From: Eretmocerus hayati
Lineage: Eukaryota > Arthropoda > Insecta > Hymenoptera > Aphelinidae
Direction: 5' to 3'
Length of the DNA stretch: 64,000 nucleotides
Assembly (NCBI GenBank): GCA_029851415.1
Contig: CM056743.1
Coordinates: forward strand, 30,640,405-30,704,404
Shown piece by piece: positions 1-11,467 of this stretch; positions within the stretch are counted from its first letter, which is position 1; each line of letters opens with the position of its first letter. Under the pieces are notes generated by a model, which was not told the DNA's origin, searched no databases, and saw only the letters and a program-made list of their open reading frames with translations. The position numbers were made by a program, and so were the translations under genes.

Positions 1-145
1 TCTTCATATTTTTACCTGGACAACGATTGATTGACTGTAACGAGGAATTGGCATTTCTTTGGTGAGTCACGGAGAAATTATTATGGCCCATGTTATTGAT
101 ATCAAACAAAATAATATAATCACTGCAACGTGGATATCGTGTATT

Positions 146-949
146 TCAAAATGGGACTCTATTGCTTCCCCGCTCTAATAGTTAAAACCATTCCAAGAAC
201 ACCTCGTCTTTGCGAGGCATGATACAAGGAAGTTTACGATCGTAAGATCGCAGTCGAAAAATAATTCAAAATTAAGCGTTTCGGTGCAGCAACACCAGAG
301 CCATCTCATCAGTGCCCCTCTGGGTGCCTTGGTCAGACGCTTGCCTCTGATCGCACCGAGGACTTTATTGTGAGCAGACGATCCGAATTTTACTCGGGAA
401 AGTGAGTGAAAATTGGACGCCGCCTACTGGTACTGTGCGCAATTGAAAGCCATGCGCGGCAAAATTCAAATGCAATGCTTCTATTGAGCGGTAATTTATA
501 AGAATTTCAAAATGGAACTTTATTCTGGAGGTATTCTTGGAATGGTTTTAACTATCAGAGCGGGGAAGCAATAGGGTCCCATTTTGAAATCCTCATGAAT
601 TACCGCTCAATAGAAGCATTGCATTTGAATTTTGCCGCGCATGGCTTTCAATTGCGCACAGTACCAGTAGGCGGCGTCCAATTTTCACTTGCTTTCGCGA
701 GTAAAATTCGGATCGTCTGCTTACAATGAAGTCCTCGGTGCTATCAGAGGCAAGCGTCTGCCCAAGGCACCCAGAGAGGCACTGATGAGGTGGCTCTGGC
801 GTTGCTGCACCGAAACGCTTAATTTTGAATTATTTTTTGACTGCGATCTTACGATCGTAAACTTCCTTGTATCATGCCTCGCAAAGACGAGATGTTCTTG
901 GAATGGTTTTAACTATTAGAGCGTGGAAGCAATAGAGTCCCATTTTGAT
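146..949. repeat. 800-bp imperfect palindrome
   Basis: The sequence from about 146 to 510 returns as its reverse complement from about 590 to 949. Examples are the stretches around CTATTGCTTCC and GGAAGCAATAG. Copies of a short motif, ACCGCTCAATAGAAGCATTG, occur at about 485-505 (reversed), 600-620 and 962-982. Flanking sequences GTGGATATCGTGTA (left) and GTGGATATTGTGTA (right, after the last motif copy) are similar. The ORFs inside are products of the palindrome. It is probably a non-autonomous fold-back transposon, family unknown. Confidence 0.75.
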
Positions 950-1569
950 ATTCTTATGAATTACCGCTCAATAGAAGCATTGCATTTGAATGAAGTGGAT
1001 ATTGTGTAATTCAAAGTATAAGTGCGCATCTCGATTTTGCTATCAAAATTGGACGAAGCAAGTACGATGTAAATGATGAACTGATTGGAATTACTCGTTT
1101 TACATACCACAAATACTATGCAAACATTTCAGGCCAGGTTGCTGGTCGAAATTTGCACAGAAGATGAATCAATAATCACAATTTTAACTTTGCTTTTATG
1201 GGGTCGGTACGCACCCTTCCCTCCCTCCCTCCTTTCCAAAAACGCTCTAAAAAACGCTCATGTATGGAGAATGTGGTTAAACTCGATACAACAACACCAT
1301 TTTTAGGTTCACGCTGAAATGGTAGGTGGCACATCCAATAATTGATATTTATGAGAATTATTGTTTAAAAATTGAGGCACGGTATAAATAAATGAAGAAA
1401 ATATGAATTTTCGTGTTTCGGTTCTTCTGTTATAAGTCGGAAAATCCCGATTGTTCGGAAAAACTTGTGGAGAAATAATCCGTATATTGTTCATAGATCT
1501 ACAAATATGATCTGTAATATTTTTCTCACAAAATGCATCCCATCGAAGTTATTATTGGTTACAGTTAAG
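950..1569. other. no gene recognised
   Basis: AT-rich DNA between two palindromes. Only short ORFs are present, without exon-like splice context or protein similarity that I can recognise. Confidence 0.5.
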
Positions 1570-1919
1570 ATCGAATTTGTTCGAATATATTCGCTAAAAG
1601 TGTTAGTAATGGGTTTATACCCTTTTCTTACAGACAAATGAGTCGATTTTGAATAAAAAAGTTCTCTTGACGTTTTTTCTTACGTTTGATCGTTTTCGAA
1701 TCATGGTAATAATGTCGCAATTCCCAACTCTGAATGTAGTGCTTTTATGACTGCACTCGGAGTCAGAAGTCGCGGCGCTATTCTCATACGATCGCAAAAG
1801 ATCAAACTTAGTAAAAAATACCAGAAGACCTTATTCGTTCAAAATTGACTCAATCTTCTTAGAAATATAGTTTGAACCCATTATCAACAATTTAGCGAAT
1901 ATATGGAAACAAATTCGAT
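1570..1919. repeat. 350-bp palindromic MITE
   Basis: The left end (ATCGAATTTG...ATATTCGCT) is matched by the right end (AGCGAATAT...CAAATTCGAT). Inner segments such as GTAATGGGTTT and AACCCATTAT also pair. It has no coding capacity and looks like a small fold-back DNA element. Confidence 0.65.
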
Positions 1920-2476
1920 TATAATTTTGATCAAGAACAACTCTGAAGTGATGCATTCTGCGAGGAAAATAGTGTAGTTCATTCTTTTGGATTTTTGAAA
2001 TGTCTACACACTACCTTTTCACAAATTTTCTCGAAAAATCGATACCATCAGACGAACGGAGGAACCTAAAAAGGGGGAAAATGTGTGTTTCCATTGTTTG
2101 TTCATGCCGCAGCCCAATATGTAAACAATAATTCTCATTAATATTGATTATTGAATGTACCGCCCATTTTTTAAGCCCAAAATATTGTCCTGTTGTACTG
2201 GGTTCAGACACTTAATGATCGAATGTCGAGTGTTCCGCATCAGTCTATGCAAAGTAAGTGTACCCAATATGCCCTCCCCCTTACCCCGTAAGCCGTTTTG
2301 CCAAGAGTTTTGGCCCACTACAATATTTTCCAACGTACTTTACCGCATTTTGAAGCTTATTCCGAAACCTTTGAAATGAGCTAAGATATGACCAGAGCCG
2401 ACTTTTCCCCGAGTTTGCGAAAAGAGGTACCCAGCATTTCCTCAACAACTCTGATCTACCTCAACATTTCTCGATG

Positions 2477-2652
2477 TACACTCGGGAACGAAGTGAACTG
2501 CAATGGGATGACGATCAGCGGCCATTCGAGATCTCCCATTTCACTCGCACCAGATAGGTCCCATGAGTGCGAGAGAGACGACAGACCTCGAACGGTCACT
2601 GAACGGCATCCCATTGCAGTTCACCATCAGTTCACCTTTGTTCCCGAGTGTA
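2477..2652. repeat. small hairpin element
   Basis: A stem-loop whose arms both carry TACACTCGGGAAC and the match for GAACTGCAATGGGATG. The loop contains CpG-rich, partly self-complementary DNA. No ORF of interest. Confidence 0.6.
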
Positions 2653-3072
2653 CTTTAGGCTCATTTTAAAGCTTGTTTCAAGAAGTTCAAGTTGAGCTAT
2701 GCGATAAAATGCATGGAATCATTTTTATCGACGTGCAACAACATTGGCTGCAACAAATTGGCACTTTTAGTTGGTCCAAAACACAGTTTCCGGGTTATTT
2801 TGACATGATGAACACTAGGGTGTCACTTATTTCTCGAGTTTTTTTTAGACTTACGGGCACCCCCTAGATCGTTTTTGAATGCCAAAAAATTGAGTTTCTC
2901 ACCATCCCGGGTACCGAAAAAGAAAAAAAAATTAAACCGTGCCGCGACGAGCCGACAGTTAGCGGAATTGAATCAAAAACTTTCGTTTTTGATTCTCCGA
3001 CTGGGCAAGATTGGACTTACTCTGTTCAGCTCCCGGGGGCTGGAAAATACCTCTCGATACCATTTCCTACGT

Positions 3073-3850
3073 AAATTTTCATGCTGAATTCGAATTCACC
3101 CCCATATCGGAGGTTAGAAAGAGCTGAAATGGTCAAATTGCAGTTTTACGCAGAATTACTCGTTTTTTCATACCTTCTCTCCTCATTTTGGCCAATACAA
3201 ACGGACTAAAACTCCGCAAAAATTTTTGCACAATGCTGTTATCCATGTGAAATTTTGTGCTGAATTTGAATTCGCCCCGATATTGGAGGTAAGAGTGAGC
3301 TGAGATGGTCAAAATTGCAGTTTTACGCAGAAAAACTCTTTTTCCATACCGTTTCTTCTCACTTTAGCCAATACAAACGGACCAAAACTCCGCAAAAATT
3401 TTGCACAATACTGTTTTCCATGTAAAATTTTGTGCTCAATTCAGATCCGCGATATAAAGGAGCTTAGAGTGAGCTGAGGTGGTCGAAATTACAGTTATAC
3501 ACAGAAATAGTGGTTCTCCATTTCGTTTTTCCTCATTTTGGCCGATAAAAACGGACCAAAACTCGGCAAAAAATTTTGCACAATGTTGTTCTCTATATAA
3601 AATTTCATGTTCAATCCGAATCCAGTACTATCCTGGAGCTTGAATCCAGTCACGATGGCAAAAATTGCAATTTAACGCGAAGAATCCCTTCCTCCTCACC
3701 GCTTTCCCTCATTCCCCTCGTACAAACGAACCGAAACTCCTCAAAAATCCTGCTTCATGTTGTTCCCGCGTGGTTTCCCCACCGATTCCAAATTCAGCCC
3801 CAAATCTGCCAGTTGAGTAGCTTGAATTAGTCAAAATTTTGATTTGATGC
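3073..3850 (+). repeat. tandem array of ~175-bp units, left arm
   Basis: Four to five copies of a diverged unit follow one another, starting near 3073, 3245, 3420, 3598 and 3770. Each carries a version of GAATTCGAATTC-like sequence, AGAGTGAGCTGAG, TTACGCAGAA, a run like TTTTGGCCAATACAAACGG and CCGCAAAAATTTTGCACAAT. Divergence rises towards the core. Confidence 0.8.
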
Positions 3851-4299
3851 AGAACAGCCCTCCTTTTTTCACTGTCTCTATTGGCTCTTCTTCGTACTAA
3901 CGGACAGCCGTTGTTCACGAATTATGGATGATGATTCTTCCTCCTACTGATCATGAAGTTTGCAATCTCGATGGATTACACAGAGCCATTTGATTTCAAA
4001 AGAGTTGATCGGGGTAACATTATAGGGTTTGGGTTGTGACAATAGAAAGGCGCGGGAGCGGAAGCAGAAGACGCACGACGGATAGCACGCGGACGTGCAA
4101 AGCGATTTTGCATTCCCACCCGCAAGGTCTCTAAGTTATGAGATGCGTAATTTTTGTAACTGGACAACTGTTTCTTGTTGATTATTAAAAGAGCAAATCA
4201 GGAATGGCGCTAAGAGTAACCTGGATTGTCTGATTTTGAATATTCCAACACCGAGTTGAAGACTGCAAAAACCAGCTGACGAGTGTGTTTGTTATAGTT

Positions 4300-4426
4300 C
4301 TAGTCAGTGCGCTGTGTCAGTGTCGTTACCAACCATCAGTGTTTTTCTTACAGGAAATTTTCTAGAGAGTACTATCAAAGGCGTGTTACAATAATGGAAT
4401 ACTTATCAGTTTCGGTAAGTTGAATA
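4300..4426 (+). promoter_or_regulatory. possible promoter and first exon inside the fold-back element
   Basis: The core of the element has arthropod-initiator-like TCAGT motifs near 4305-4340. A good acceptor (TTTTTCTTACAG) follows, then a short open stretch with ATGGAATACTTATCAGTTTC ending at a strong donor (GTAAGT). Read as spliced RNA this would supply a start codon and about seven residues. No later coding exon is found within the element. The sites are seen; that they act as a promoter and exon is inference. Confidence 0.25.
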
Positions 4427-5024
4427 AATCTCTCCATTCATGCTAAAGCCAATCGAGAAATTCCATTTTATAAATCTGCGGATCGAATTCATAATAAAAG
4501 TCGTCATTAGCTTTTGAAACGATACGAGAGTCTTAATAATTTCTACTCAAGATTCATTTTCAGGAGATCTTTATTTGAATATGCCATGAGTTGCGGGATT
4601 GAGAGGAGTGAGCTTTGAGGCCCTTAGCAATTCCTCTTCCTCTGGTTTTGAAAGAATCCTACCCGAAAAATTGTAAACCAGAGGATGATTTTCGATGCTT
4701 AGGGTCGTTGAATATAGCCACCAAGACGGGAAATTACGAGGGAAATGCGGCTTTCACGTGAGAGTCCAAACTCGACTACTTTGTTCGCCTCCGAATTTGA
4801 TATTAGATCTAATCGGATAAGGGCTATGAAATTCCCCATGCAAAACTACAATCTTGAGAATTCTTGACATATTTTAGTTTGTTAGTATATGATAGTGAGG
4901 AATGACTTCTTGACTTACATGTCGAGTGGGAGGAAGGACCTTTTCTGCTTCGGGTTGGTATTTTGACGAATCTAAGTTACCCAACTAGCAAAGTATGGGC
5001 TCAATTTGGACTCAACACAGGAAT

Positions 5025-5640
5025 CTACGAGGAAACAACATGAAGCAGAATTTTTGAGGAGTTTTGGTTGGTTTGTACGAGGGGAATGAGGGAAAGCGGT
5101 GAGGAGAAACGGATTCTTCGCGTTAAATTGCAATTTTTGCCATCAGGGCTGATTTTAAGCTCCAGAATAGTACTGGATTCGGATTGAACATGAAATTTTA
5201 TATAGAGAACAACATTGTGCAAAATTTTTTGCGGAGTTTTGGTCCGTTTGTATGGGCCAAAATGAGGAAAAACGAAATGCAGAACTAATATTCCTGTGTA
5301 TAACTGTAATTTCAACCACCTCAGCTCACTCTAAGCTCCGTTATATCGCGGATCTGAATTGAGCATGAAATTCTACATCGGAAACAACATTGTGCAAAAT
5401 TTTTTGCCGAGTTTTGGTCCGTTTGTATGGATCAAAATGAGGAGAAACGGTATGGAGAATGAATATTTCTGTGTAAAACTGTAATTTCGACCATCTCAGC
5501 CCACTCTAACCTTCAATCTAGGGATGGATTTGAATTTCGCGTGAAATTTCACATGGAAAAAAACATTGTGCAGAATTACATGCGGAGTTTTGATCCGTTG
5601 GTATTGGCCAAAGTGAGAAGAAACGGTATGAAAATACGCT
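5025..5640 (-). repeat. tandem array of ~175-bp units, right arm outer part
   Basis: Three to four copies, in reverse orientation, of the same unit seen at 3073-3850. They pair with the left arm, for example CGGAGTTTTGGTCCGTTTGTA against TACAAACGGACCAAAACTCCG. The array breaks off at about 5636 and resumes at about 7020. Confidence 0.75.
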
Positions 5641-5699
5641 GCTAAAAGTAATCAGCAGAATGCTTTCTCACGGCGTTATATGATAGTAATCATAACGAA

Positions 5700-6525
5700 A
5701 GAGATTTGGGTCATCTAAAAGCCGGTTATTCCAACAATATAGTTTGGTTGAGATAGGATTTCGATACAATTGGTTTAAAGATGATTAAACAGGAGTTCTT
5801 GGTAAAATCTTCTTTTACGGAAAAAAAACTTCATTTGAATAATGTTTCATGGATTTTTAAAGAACTTGGTATCAACCAATCCATTTAGAATGGCGCATCA
5901 GTAAGTCTTTATGTCATCAAAATTTAGATAAATGACTCGATACGGGGAAAAAATGAATTTAATAAGAATGTTCTACTATTTTTTGGAATATCCTTTTGAG
6001 GAAGGGTTTTAGAGAGATTTAGGCCATCTAGACTGAGGTTTTCCTAGTAATATCTATCATTTGGTTGAGACGGAATTTCAATTCAGTGGGTTCGAGAATA
6101 ATTAAAATGGAGTTTTTGGCGAGATTTTTCATTTCCCGAAAAAAAACTTCATTTGAATAATGTTCTACGGATTTTAAGAAAATTTGGTATCAACCAATCG
6201 ATTTAGAATGGCGTATAAGTGAATCTTTAGGCCATTAAAATTCAGATAAACGAGTCGTAAAGGATGTTACGAGGAAAAAATGAATGTCAATAAAAGTGCT
6301 CTACTGTTTTTTGAGTTATTCTTTTCAGGAAGCTTTTTGAAGAGATTTGGTCCATCCAGACTGAGGTTTTTTGAACAATATCCATCGTTTGGTTGAGACA
6401 GAATTTCGATGCAGTGGGTTCGACAATGATTAAAATAGAGTTTTTGGTAAAAATTTTAATTTCTCCGGAAATTTGAGATCTGTGAAGATTGAATAAAATT
6501 TTGGTATTAACCAATCGATAGATCC
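5700..6525. repeat. ~315-bp tandem repeat, 2.7 copies
   Basis: Three consecutive blocks start with GAGATTTGGGTCATCTA (about 5701), GAGATTTAGGCCATCTAGAC (about 6013) and GAGATTTGGTCCATCCAGAC (about 6339). Each continues with a TTTGGTTGAGA segment and a GGTATCAACCAATC-like segment. The array sits in the DNA that splits the right arm of the fold-back element. It has no coding signal. Confidence 0.75.
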
Positions 6526-6629
6526 CGCAGAAAAAATCATAGTTCAGGTGACTTCATTTGTGGTAAGACCGTGTTGGAAAAAGATATTTATGTATTAAGA
6601 GTCGGAATTTCGGCAATTTTCCCTCAAAA

Positions 6630-7019
6630 ACCATGGATCAAATTTGACTGGGAGCTGGAAGCTGCCAAATCACTGGGCTCTCATAAATTGGATTCTGTAC
6701 AACTTGTAGAAAACCAAAAGTTGATAAGGTGAACAATAAAAGAGAAAGCGTGTCCGGTATGAAACAAGAAACACACCCACACACACACATACACGAACAA
6801 AGGGGCGCAAAGATGAGTCTCTGGCAGATTTGGAAGGCCATTAGGAGGAAAAAAGTTACCTACACTTGATAGATTTTGGCGAGAGGAAGAGAATGGTCTA
6901 AGTCTTTTTCAGATAAAAGGAATTCTGTTGGTGAATATGTTGATTTTTATGGAAAATTTGATCAAATTTTCGTTTGGGTGAAAACACAGCTTTCTCTTTA
7001 GAGAAAGCAAAAGAGTTTC
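6630..7019. other. non-coding stretch with CA-rich microsatellite
   Basis: A short CA-rich run lies at about 6773-6794 (CACACACACACATACAC). Nothing else is recognised before the terminal repeat resumes. Confidence 0.4.
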
Positions 7020-7545
7020 CCTGCACAAAACTTCAATTTTGACCATCTCAGCTCACTCTAACCTCCAATATCAGGGCGAATTCGAATTCAGCACAAAATT
7101 TCACATGAAAAACAGCATTGTGCAAAAATTTTTGCGGAGTTTTAGTACGTTTGTATTGGCCAAAATGAGGAGAGACGGTATGAAAAAACGAGTAATTCCG
7201 AGTAAAACTGCAATTCGGACCATTTCAGCTCACTCTAACCTCCGATATGGAAGTGAATTCGAATTGAGCATGAAAATGTACGTAGGAAATGGTATCGAGA
7301 GGTATTTTCCAGTCCCCCAGAAGCTGAACGGAGTAGTCCAATCTTGCTCAGTCGGAGAATCAGAAACGAAAGTTTTTGATTCAATTCCGCTAACTGTCGG
7401 CTCGTCGCGGCACGGTTTAATTTTTTTTTTTTTTTTTCGGGACCCGGGGTGGTGAGAAACTCATTTTTTGGCATCTAGAAACGATCTAGGGGTTGCCCGT
7501 AAGTCTAAAAAAAACCTGAGAAATAAGTGACACCCTAATAAACAC

Positions 7546-7985
7546 GTTCTGAGTGGTGAAAAAGTCGTACTGCACAGTGCCCCTTCGAGATAACCACATG
7601 AGGGCTCATGTTGGGTACACATCAATTTTGGCCTTCATTTTTGCGGATGATCTCCGTATTTTGCTCATAAAATCTCTCCGAACTCAAGTTGTGCAATTTT
7701 CAAAATCGGGTCATGAAGGTTTTCAAAAAAGAAATCGAATGCTATAAGTACGTCAAGATTGTTTGGACCAATAATGTTTGGCACTGGTTTTACTAAACGC
7801 AATTTCGTTGACGATTTCTTACGTGTGCAGGAAGACGCAGAAATGATCCGGGGTCAGCCCAATTGATTAATTATCTCATATTTCAATATGATGAACGTAA
7901 AATAAAATTGCGCGAAGGTCAACGAAAGCCCAATTTTGAGATCGGCATATGGGGACATGTTGGGTACAATTACCTTATATCGGTG
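7546..7985 (+). repeat. dispersed repeat, second copy at 57.9-58.4 kb
   Basis: The stretch beginning AACACGTTCTGAGTGGT and containing TTCGAGATAAC and GATCTCCGTATTTTGCTCAT has a reverse-complement relative at about 57870-58430. It ends near a motif GGGGACATGTTGGGTACA that also occurs reversed at about 57885. It appears to be the DNA into which the fold-back element jumped. Confidence 0.6.
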
Positions 7986-8156
7986 ACTCCCCATTATAGC
8001 CTTTAAGTATATGGGTTTTCCATTTGTATGGCTAGTTTTCTGTAACGTTTCAGAGGCGAAAAGTGTGTCAGCACTTCTCGTAAGACTTCAAAAGTACCGA
8101 ATCGTTAGATCGGTATTTTCGGTGACAAAGCATGAGTTTGGGATGGATGTGATTAC

Positions 8157-9573
8157 AGATGGATCCCATTTAAAAACGACACATGAAAAATAGTGATGTC
8201 TCGGAATGATTTCTCGTGGATCTAATTCGGTTCTGTGGTCCAAAATATAAAGTTTCTACCCACTAGGAGATCCCAAAAAATTTCAGAGACGCCTGCGGAG
8301 CTATTCCTGTTTCGGTCTCCACCGGAGCATGATAATCATCTTTTTTCACTAAATTGGATATATCTCGAGTTTGGCTCAATATAATGCTGCGTAATTTGCA
8401 CCATGCGGAAGATCTTGAAAAAATCTATCGAAAGTGACCTCAAAGTTTTCGTTTAGCCATTTCAGGCTCTGATTAAGCAAAATCCGGAAAAATCGGGCTA
8501 GCCTGATAATCTTGAAAATCATTTCTTTTTCAACATTTCAAAAATATGATTTCTTATGCGAAATTTCGCGGTCTTAGCGATGAAACTAGTCAGAAGCTGA
8601 TTTTTACTGTTTTATGCGTTTTTTGGTCAATTTTCTGATTTTCTATTCTCTGACAAACCAGAAAACAGTCCCTTTTCTGAGATTCTTACGCATGCGCGTG
8701 GTTTGCCAAATGCTAAAGTAGTTCCAATCGAAAGATGAGAAACTTTCCTTCAAAATGACCTCCTGAGAAGTCAATTTCATGTTCCCAGTCAGTAGCTACG
8801 GCAGCTTGATTCAAAACTAAGGATGGCTAGTGCGAGATGATCTATCTATCGTGAACCAGAGCCTTCAGACCTTCTCTTGCATCCATGCTGTCAGCAGTGT
8901 TGATAATTTTGATGTCTAAAGAATCATCGTATATCTTCAGTTCCAGTCGATCAAATTGAGTTCCGCAGAGGTCATTAGGAAATTTTCTCAGCTTTTGAAT
9001 GAAACTACTTTGAAGTTCGGCAAACCATGCGCATGCGCAGAAATCTCTGTTTTCTGATTGGTTAGAGAATAAAAAATCAGAAAATTGACCAAAAAACGTA
9101 TAAATCAGTAAAAAAAAAAACAACAAAAACTTCGGACTTTTTTCATTGCAAAGGTCGTGTAATTTCGCACGAGAAATCATATTTTTGAAAAGTTAAAAGA
9201 AACCTTTCGAGATCATCAGGCTAGGCCAATTTTTCCGGATTTTGCCTGGTCAGAGCTTGAAATGGCTAAACGAAAATTTTCCAGGTAATTTTCGGTAATT
9301 TTTCCAAAATCTTCCAAATGGTGCAAACTCAGCATTATCTTGAGCCAAACTCGAGATACATCCAATTTAGTCAAAAAAGATCATGATTTTGATGCTCTGG
9401 TGGAATCACAAAGCGAAACAGAAATAGTTCCGCAGGCGTCTCCGAAATTTTTTGGGGCCTCCTAGTGGGTGGAAACTTCTTATTTTGGACCACAAAATCG
9501 AATTATCAAACCACGAGAAACCGATCCGAGATATCACTATTTTTCATGTGTCGTTTTTAAATGGAATCCATCT
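8157..9573. mobile_element. 1.4-kb palindromic element
   Basis: The left arm (8157 to about 8720) pairs with the right arm (about 9005 to 9573). Examples are CCCATTTAAAAACGACACATG with CATGTGTCGTTTTTAAATGG, and TTTTTTGGTCAATTTTCTGA with its complement. A 280-bp unpaired loop is in the middle. No transposase. ORFs here are artefacts of the palindrome. The right arm ends about 160 bp before an odorant-receptor exon. Confidence 0.75.
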
Positions 9574-9731
9574 ACAACAGGGTGTGATTCATCATTTTGT
9601 TGATTTGAAAGAATGGGAATCCTTGTTTATTTACACAAATGAATTTTCATATCAACTTCTTTTGTTCGATGTTTTTCTCAAGTTCATGTGCAATATGTGC
9701 ATGCTTAAAGACAATTTCCACTTATATTTAG

Positions 9732-9987
9732 TTATGACACCGAGTGGTACAATTCTTCCCTTTTGATGAGGAAGAAATTATTATTGATAATGCTACGAGG
9801 TCAACAAACTTGTCAATTGACCGGGGGAAATGTAATCATATTGAGTATGGAAACTTTTTCTCAAGTGAGTAAAAGAAATTCAGAATTGTTCATCCATTTC
9901 TGTTTCATTCACTCTAAGAGCCCTATTACTTTACAGCTGATGAAATCAGGGTTTTCTTTCTACACTCTATTTTCCGACTCCATTTGA
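9732..9987 (+). pseudogene. odorant receptor, last two exons only
   Basis: Exon 9732-9864 (133 bp) encodes YDTEWYNSSL, then a run with RKKLLLIML and ending SMETFSQ. Exon 9937-9987 encodes LMKSGFSFYTLFSDSI and a stop. This is the C-terminal signature of insect 7tm_6 odorant receptors, including the last membrane segment. Splice sites are intact (TTTAG acceptor, GTGAGT donor, TTTACAG acceptor). Exon lengths and phases equal those of the OR gene at 50-63 kb on the other strand. No upstream OR exon was found. The 9 kb before it is mostly transposon DNA. It is either a remnant or the 3' end of a gene whose other exons lie left of the window; a remnant is more likely. Confidence 0.7.
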
Positions 9988-10686
9988 ATGTGTGTATTTC
10001 ATCCAGTAATGAATTTACAAGGCAAAACAGTCAACAAATCATAATTAAATTATTGGCTATAACTTCTCCCATTTGGACTAATTGAACCTCCGCTCTTGTA
10101 TGTGGCACCGCTGAAGAAGATGGATAAGATTGAATATGTATTAAAAAAAGTCCCGCAGTAAATGCCTGTTTAAGTAAAAAGGAGACAAGCTCTGCAAGAT
10201 GTCTGAAAAAGTCCCTCTTCATACGATTATTGGGACAAGTATTCTTGACGGCATTACACGGAGACTTGTAATTTTTTCACAAGTAGTCGGAATCATCACG
10301 TCAGGCTTCATTTAGTACATGAGATGATATATGAGTTCATATTATGGGATCGTGGTTATGGATTGGAAAATTTAGGAAAAGGCAAGAAGACCTGGCATTT
10401 TTCGTGATAGCGGCGGACAAATTAGTATTCAATCCAAAACAGAAGTACAGACGGTCTGATACTCGCAGCTCTATTTGGGTGAAGAAGTTTCTTCAGAAAA
10501 TATTGACTTGAAAAGTTTGCTACGAATGAACACTGTATCTGACATACGTTCTAATTTACGATTTGTAGAGCTCAGTTTTACTTGCGACCATCGCAGAAGG
10601 CTAATCAAACAGATTGTAGAATATAAAGATGAGAAATCCAAAATAAGTAAGGGTTAAAAGAATTTTTAATAAACGCTTTTATTCAC
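9988..10686. other. intergenic, no gene supported
   Basis: A 60-codon open stretch at 10460-10657 (+) follows an in-frame stop and has no ATG near its beginning. It resembles nothing I recognise. The rest is AT-rich non-coding DNA. Confidence 0.4.
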
Positions 10687-10689
10687 TGA

Positions 10690-11019
10690 CGAGGAACACC
10701 CAGGGATTGTGGAACACGGATTTGGCTGAAACTCTGGGGGTGAACTCCTTTTACCGCCAAAATATGAAACCCAGAACCGCACTTGCAAATGCCCAAATGT
10801 TTCCGAGCTGCAGCTCATAACATTAGCATTACGAATATATCTATATATATCTTTTTTGTACATAGGCCCATATGGGCAATGTTGATGTCATAGGCTGTAC
10901 CTTGAAAATGGTTGGGCATTTACAACTGCGCCTAGGGTACCACTTTTTGGTGGTAAAAGGAGACTATTTCCAGAGTATCAGATAAATCCGTGGCCCATAC
11001 AACCCCTGGTTGCTCCTCG
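10690..11019. mobile_element. palindromic MITE, TGA duplication (harbinger-like)
   Basis: The ends CGAGGAACACC and GGTTGCTCCTCG form an imperfect inverted repeat flanked by TGA on both sides (10687-10689 and 11020-11022). The centre has CCCATATGGGCAATGT, the same as in the MITE at 35491-35819, so the two belong together. The 3-bp duplication fits PIF/Harbinger-type elements, which is inference. Confidence 0.65.
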
Positions 11020-11053
11020 TGAGCCGAAACACGTCTAGTTCATCGGCATGGTG

Positions 11054-11467
11054 TTAAGAGTGCTCTCTACCTCTGGAAAAGCGATGGTGGCTCCTCTAGC
11101 GGTCAAATTGGTATATTGCCAATAACAATTTTTAAAAACAAAGAGGAAGGAAACCAATAGTACCGCTCCCTGCGGATTATTTTTCTTCAAATAATAAAAA
11201 AAGTTTCATCAAGATCGGTGCAAAATTGAGCTCAAAAATTTGCAGATACAATTCAGCAACACTGAACAAATGTATCTGCAAATTTTTGAGCTCAATTTTG
11301 CACCGATCTCGATGAAACTTTTTTTAAAATTTGAAGAAAAATAGTCCGCAGGGAGCGGTACTGTTGGTCTACTCCCTCTTTGTTTTTAAAAATTGTTTTT
11401 GACAATATACCAATTTGACCGCTAGAGGCGCCACCATCGCTTTTCAAAAGGTAGAGAGCACTCTTAA
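11054..11467. mobile_element. palindromic MITE with TTAA ends (piggyBac-like)
   Basis: Nearly the whole 414 bp is one inverted repeat. GAGTGCTCTCTACC at the left is matched by GGTAGAGAGCACTC at the right, flanked by TTAA on both sides (11054-11057 and 11464-11467). TTAA duplication is typical of piggyBac-type elements. No ORF. Confidence 0.75.

Larger units (their letters stand above)
2818..7535. mobile_element. 4.7-kb fold-back DNA element, TA target duplication
   Basis: The ends are perfect inverted copies of GGGTGTCACTTATTTCTC, each flanked by TA (2816-2817 and 7536-7537). The inverted repeats run inward for at least 500 bp, to about 3325 on the left and back to about 7020 on the right. 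They include a conserved GC-rich piece (GCCGCGACGAGCCGACAGTT) and arrays of a roughly 175-bp unit. The core (3850-5020) has no transposase. The right arm is interrupted between about 5636 and 7003 by other repeated DNA. It looks like a non-autonomous element, by its TA duplication perhaps of the Tc1/mariner/IS630 group; the superfamily is an inference. Confidence 0.8.

Noticed and set aside
10460..10657. 60-codon open stretch on the + strand
   Set aside because: It begins after a stop without an ATG, and no partner exon or family was recognised.
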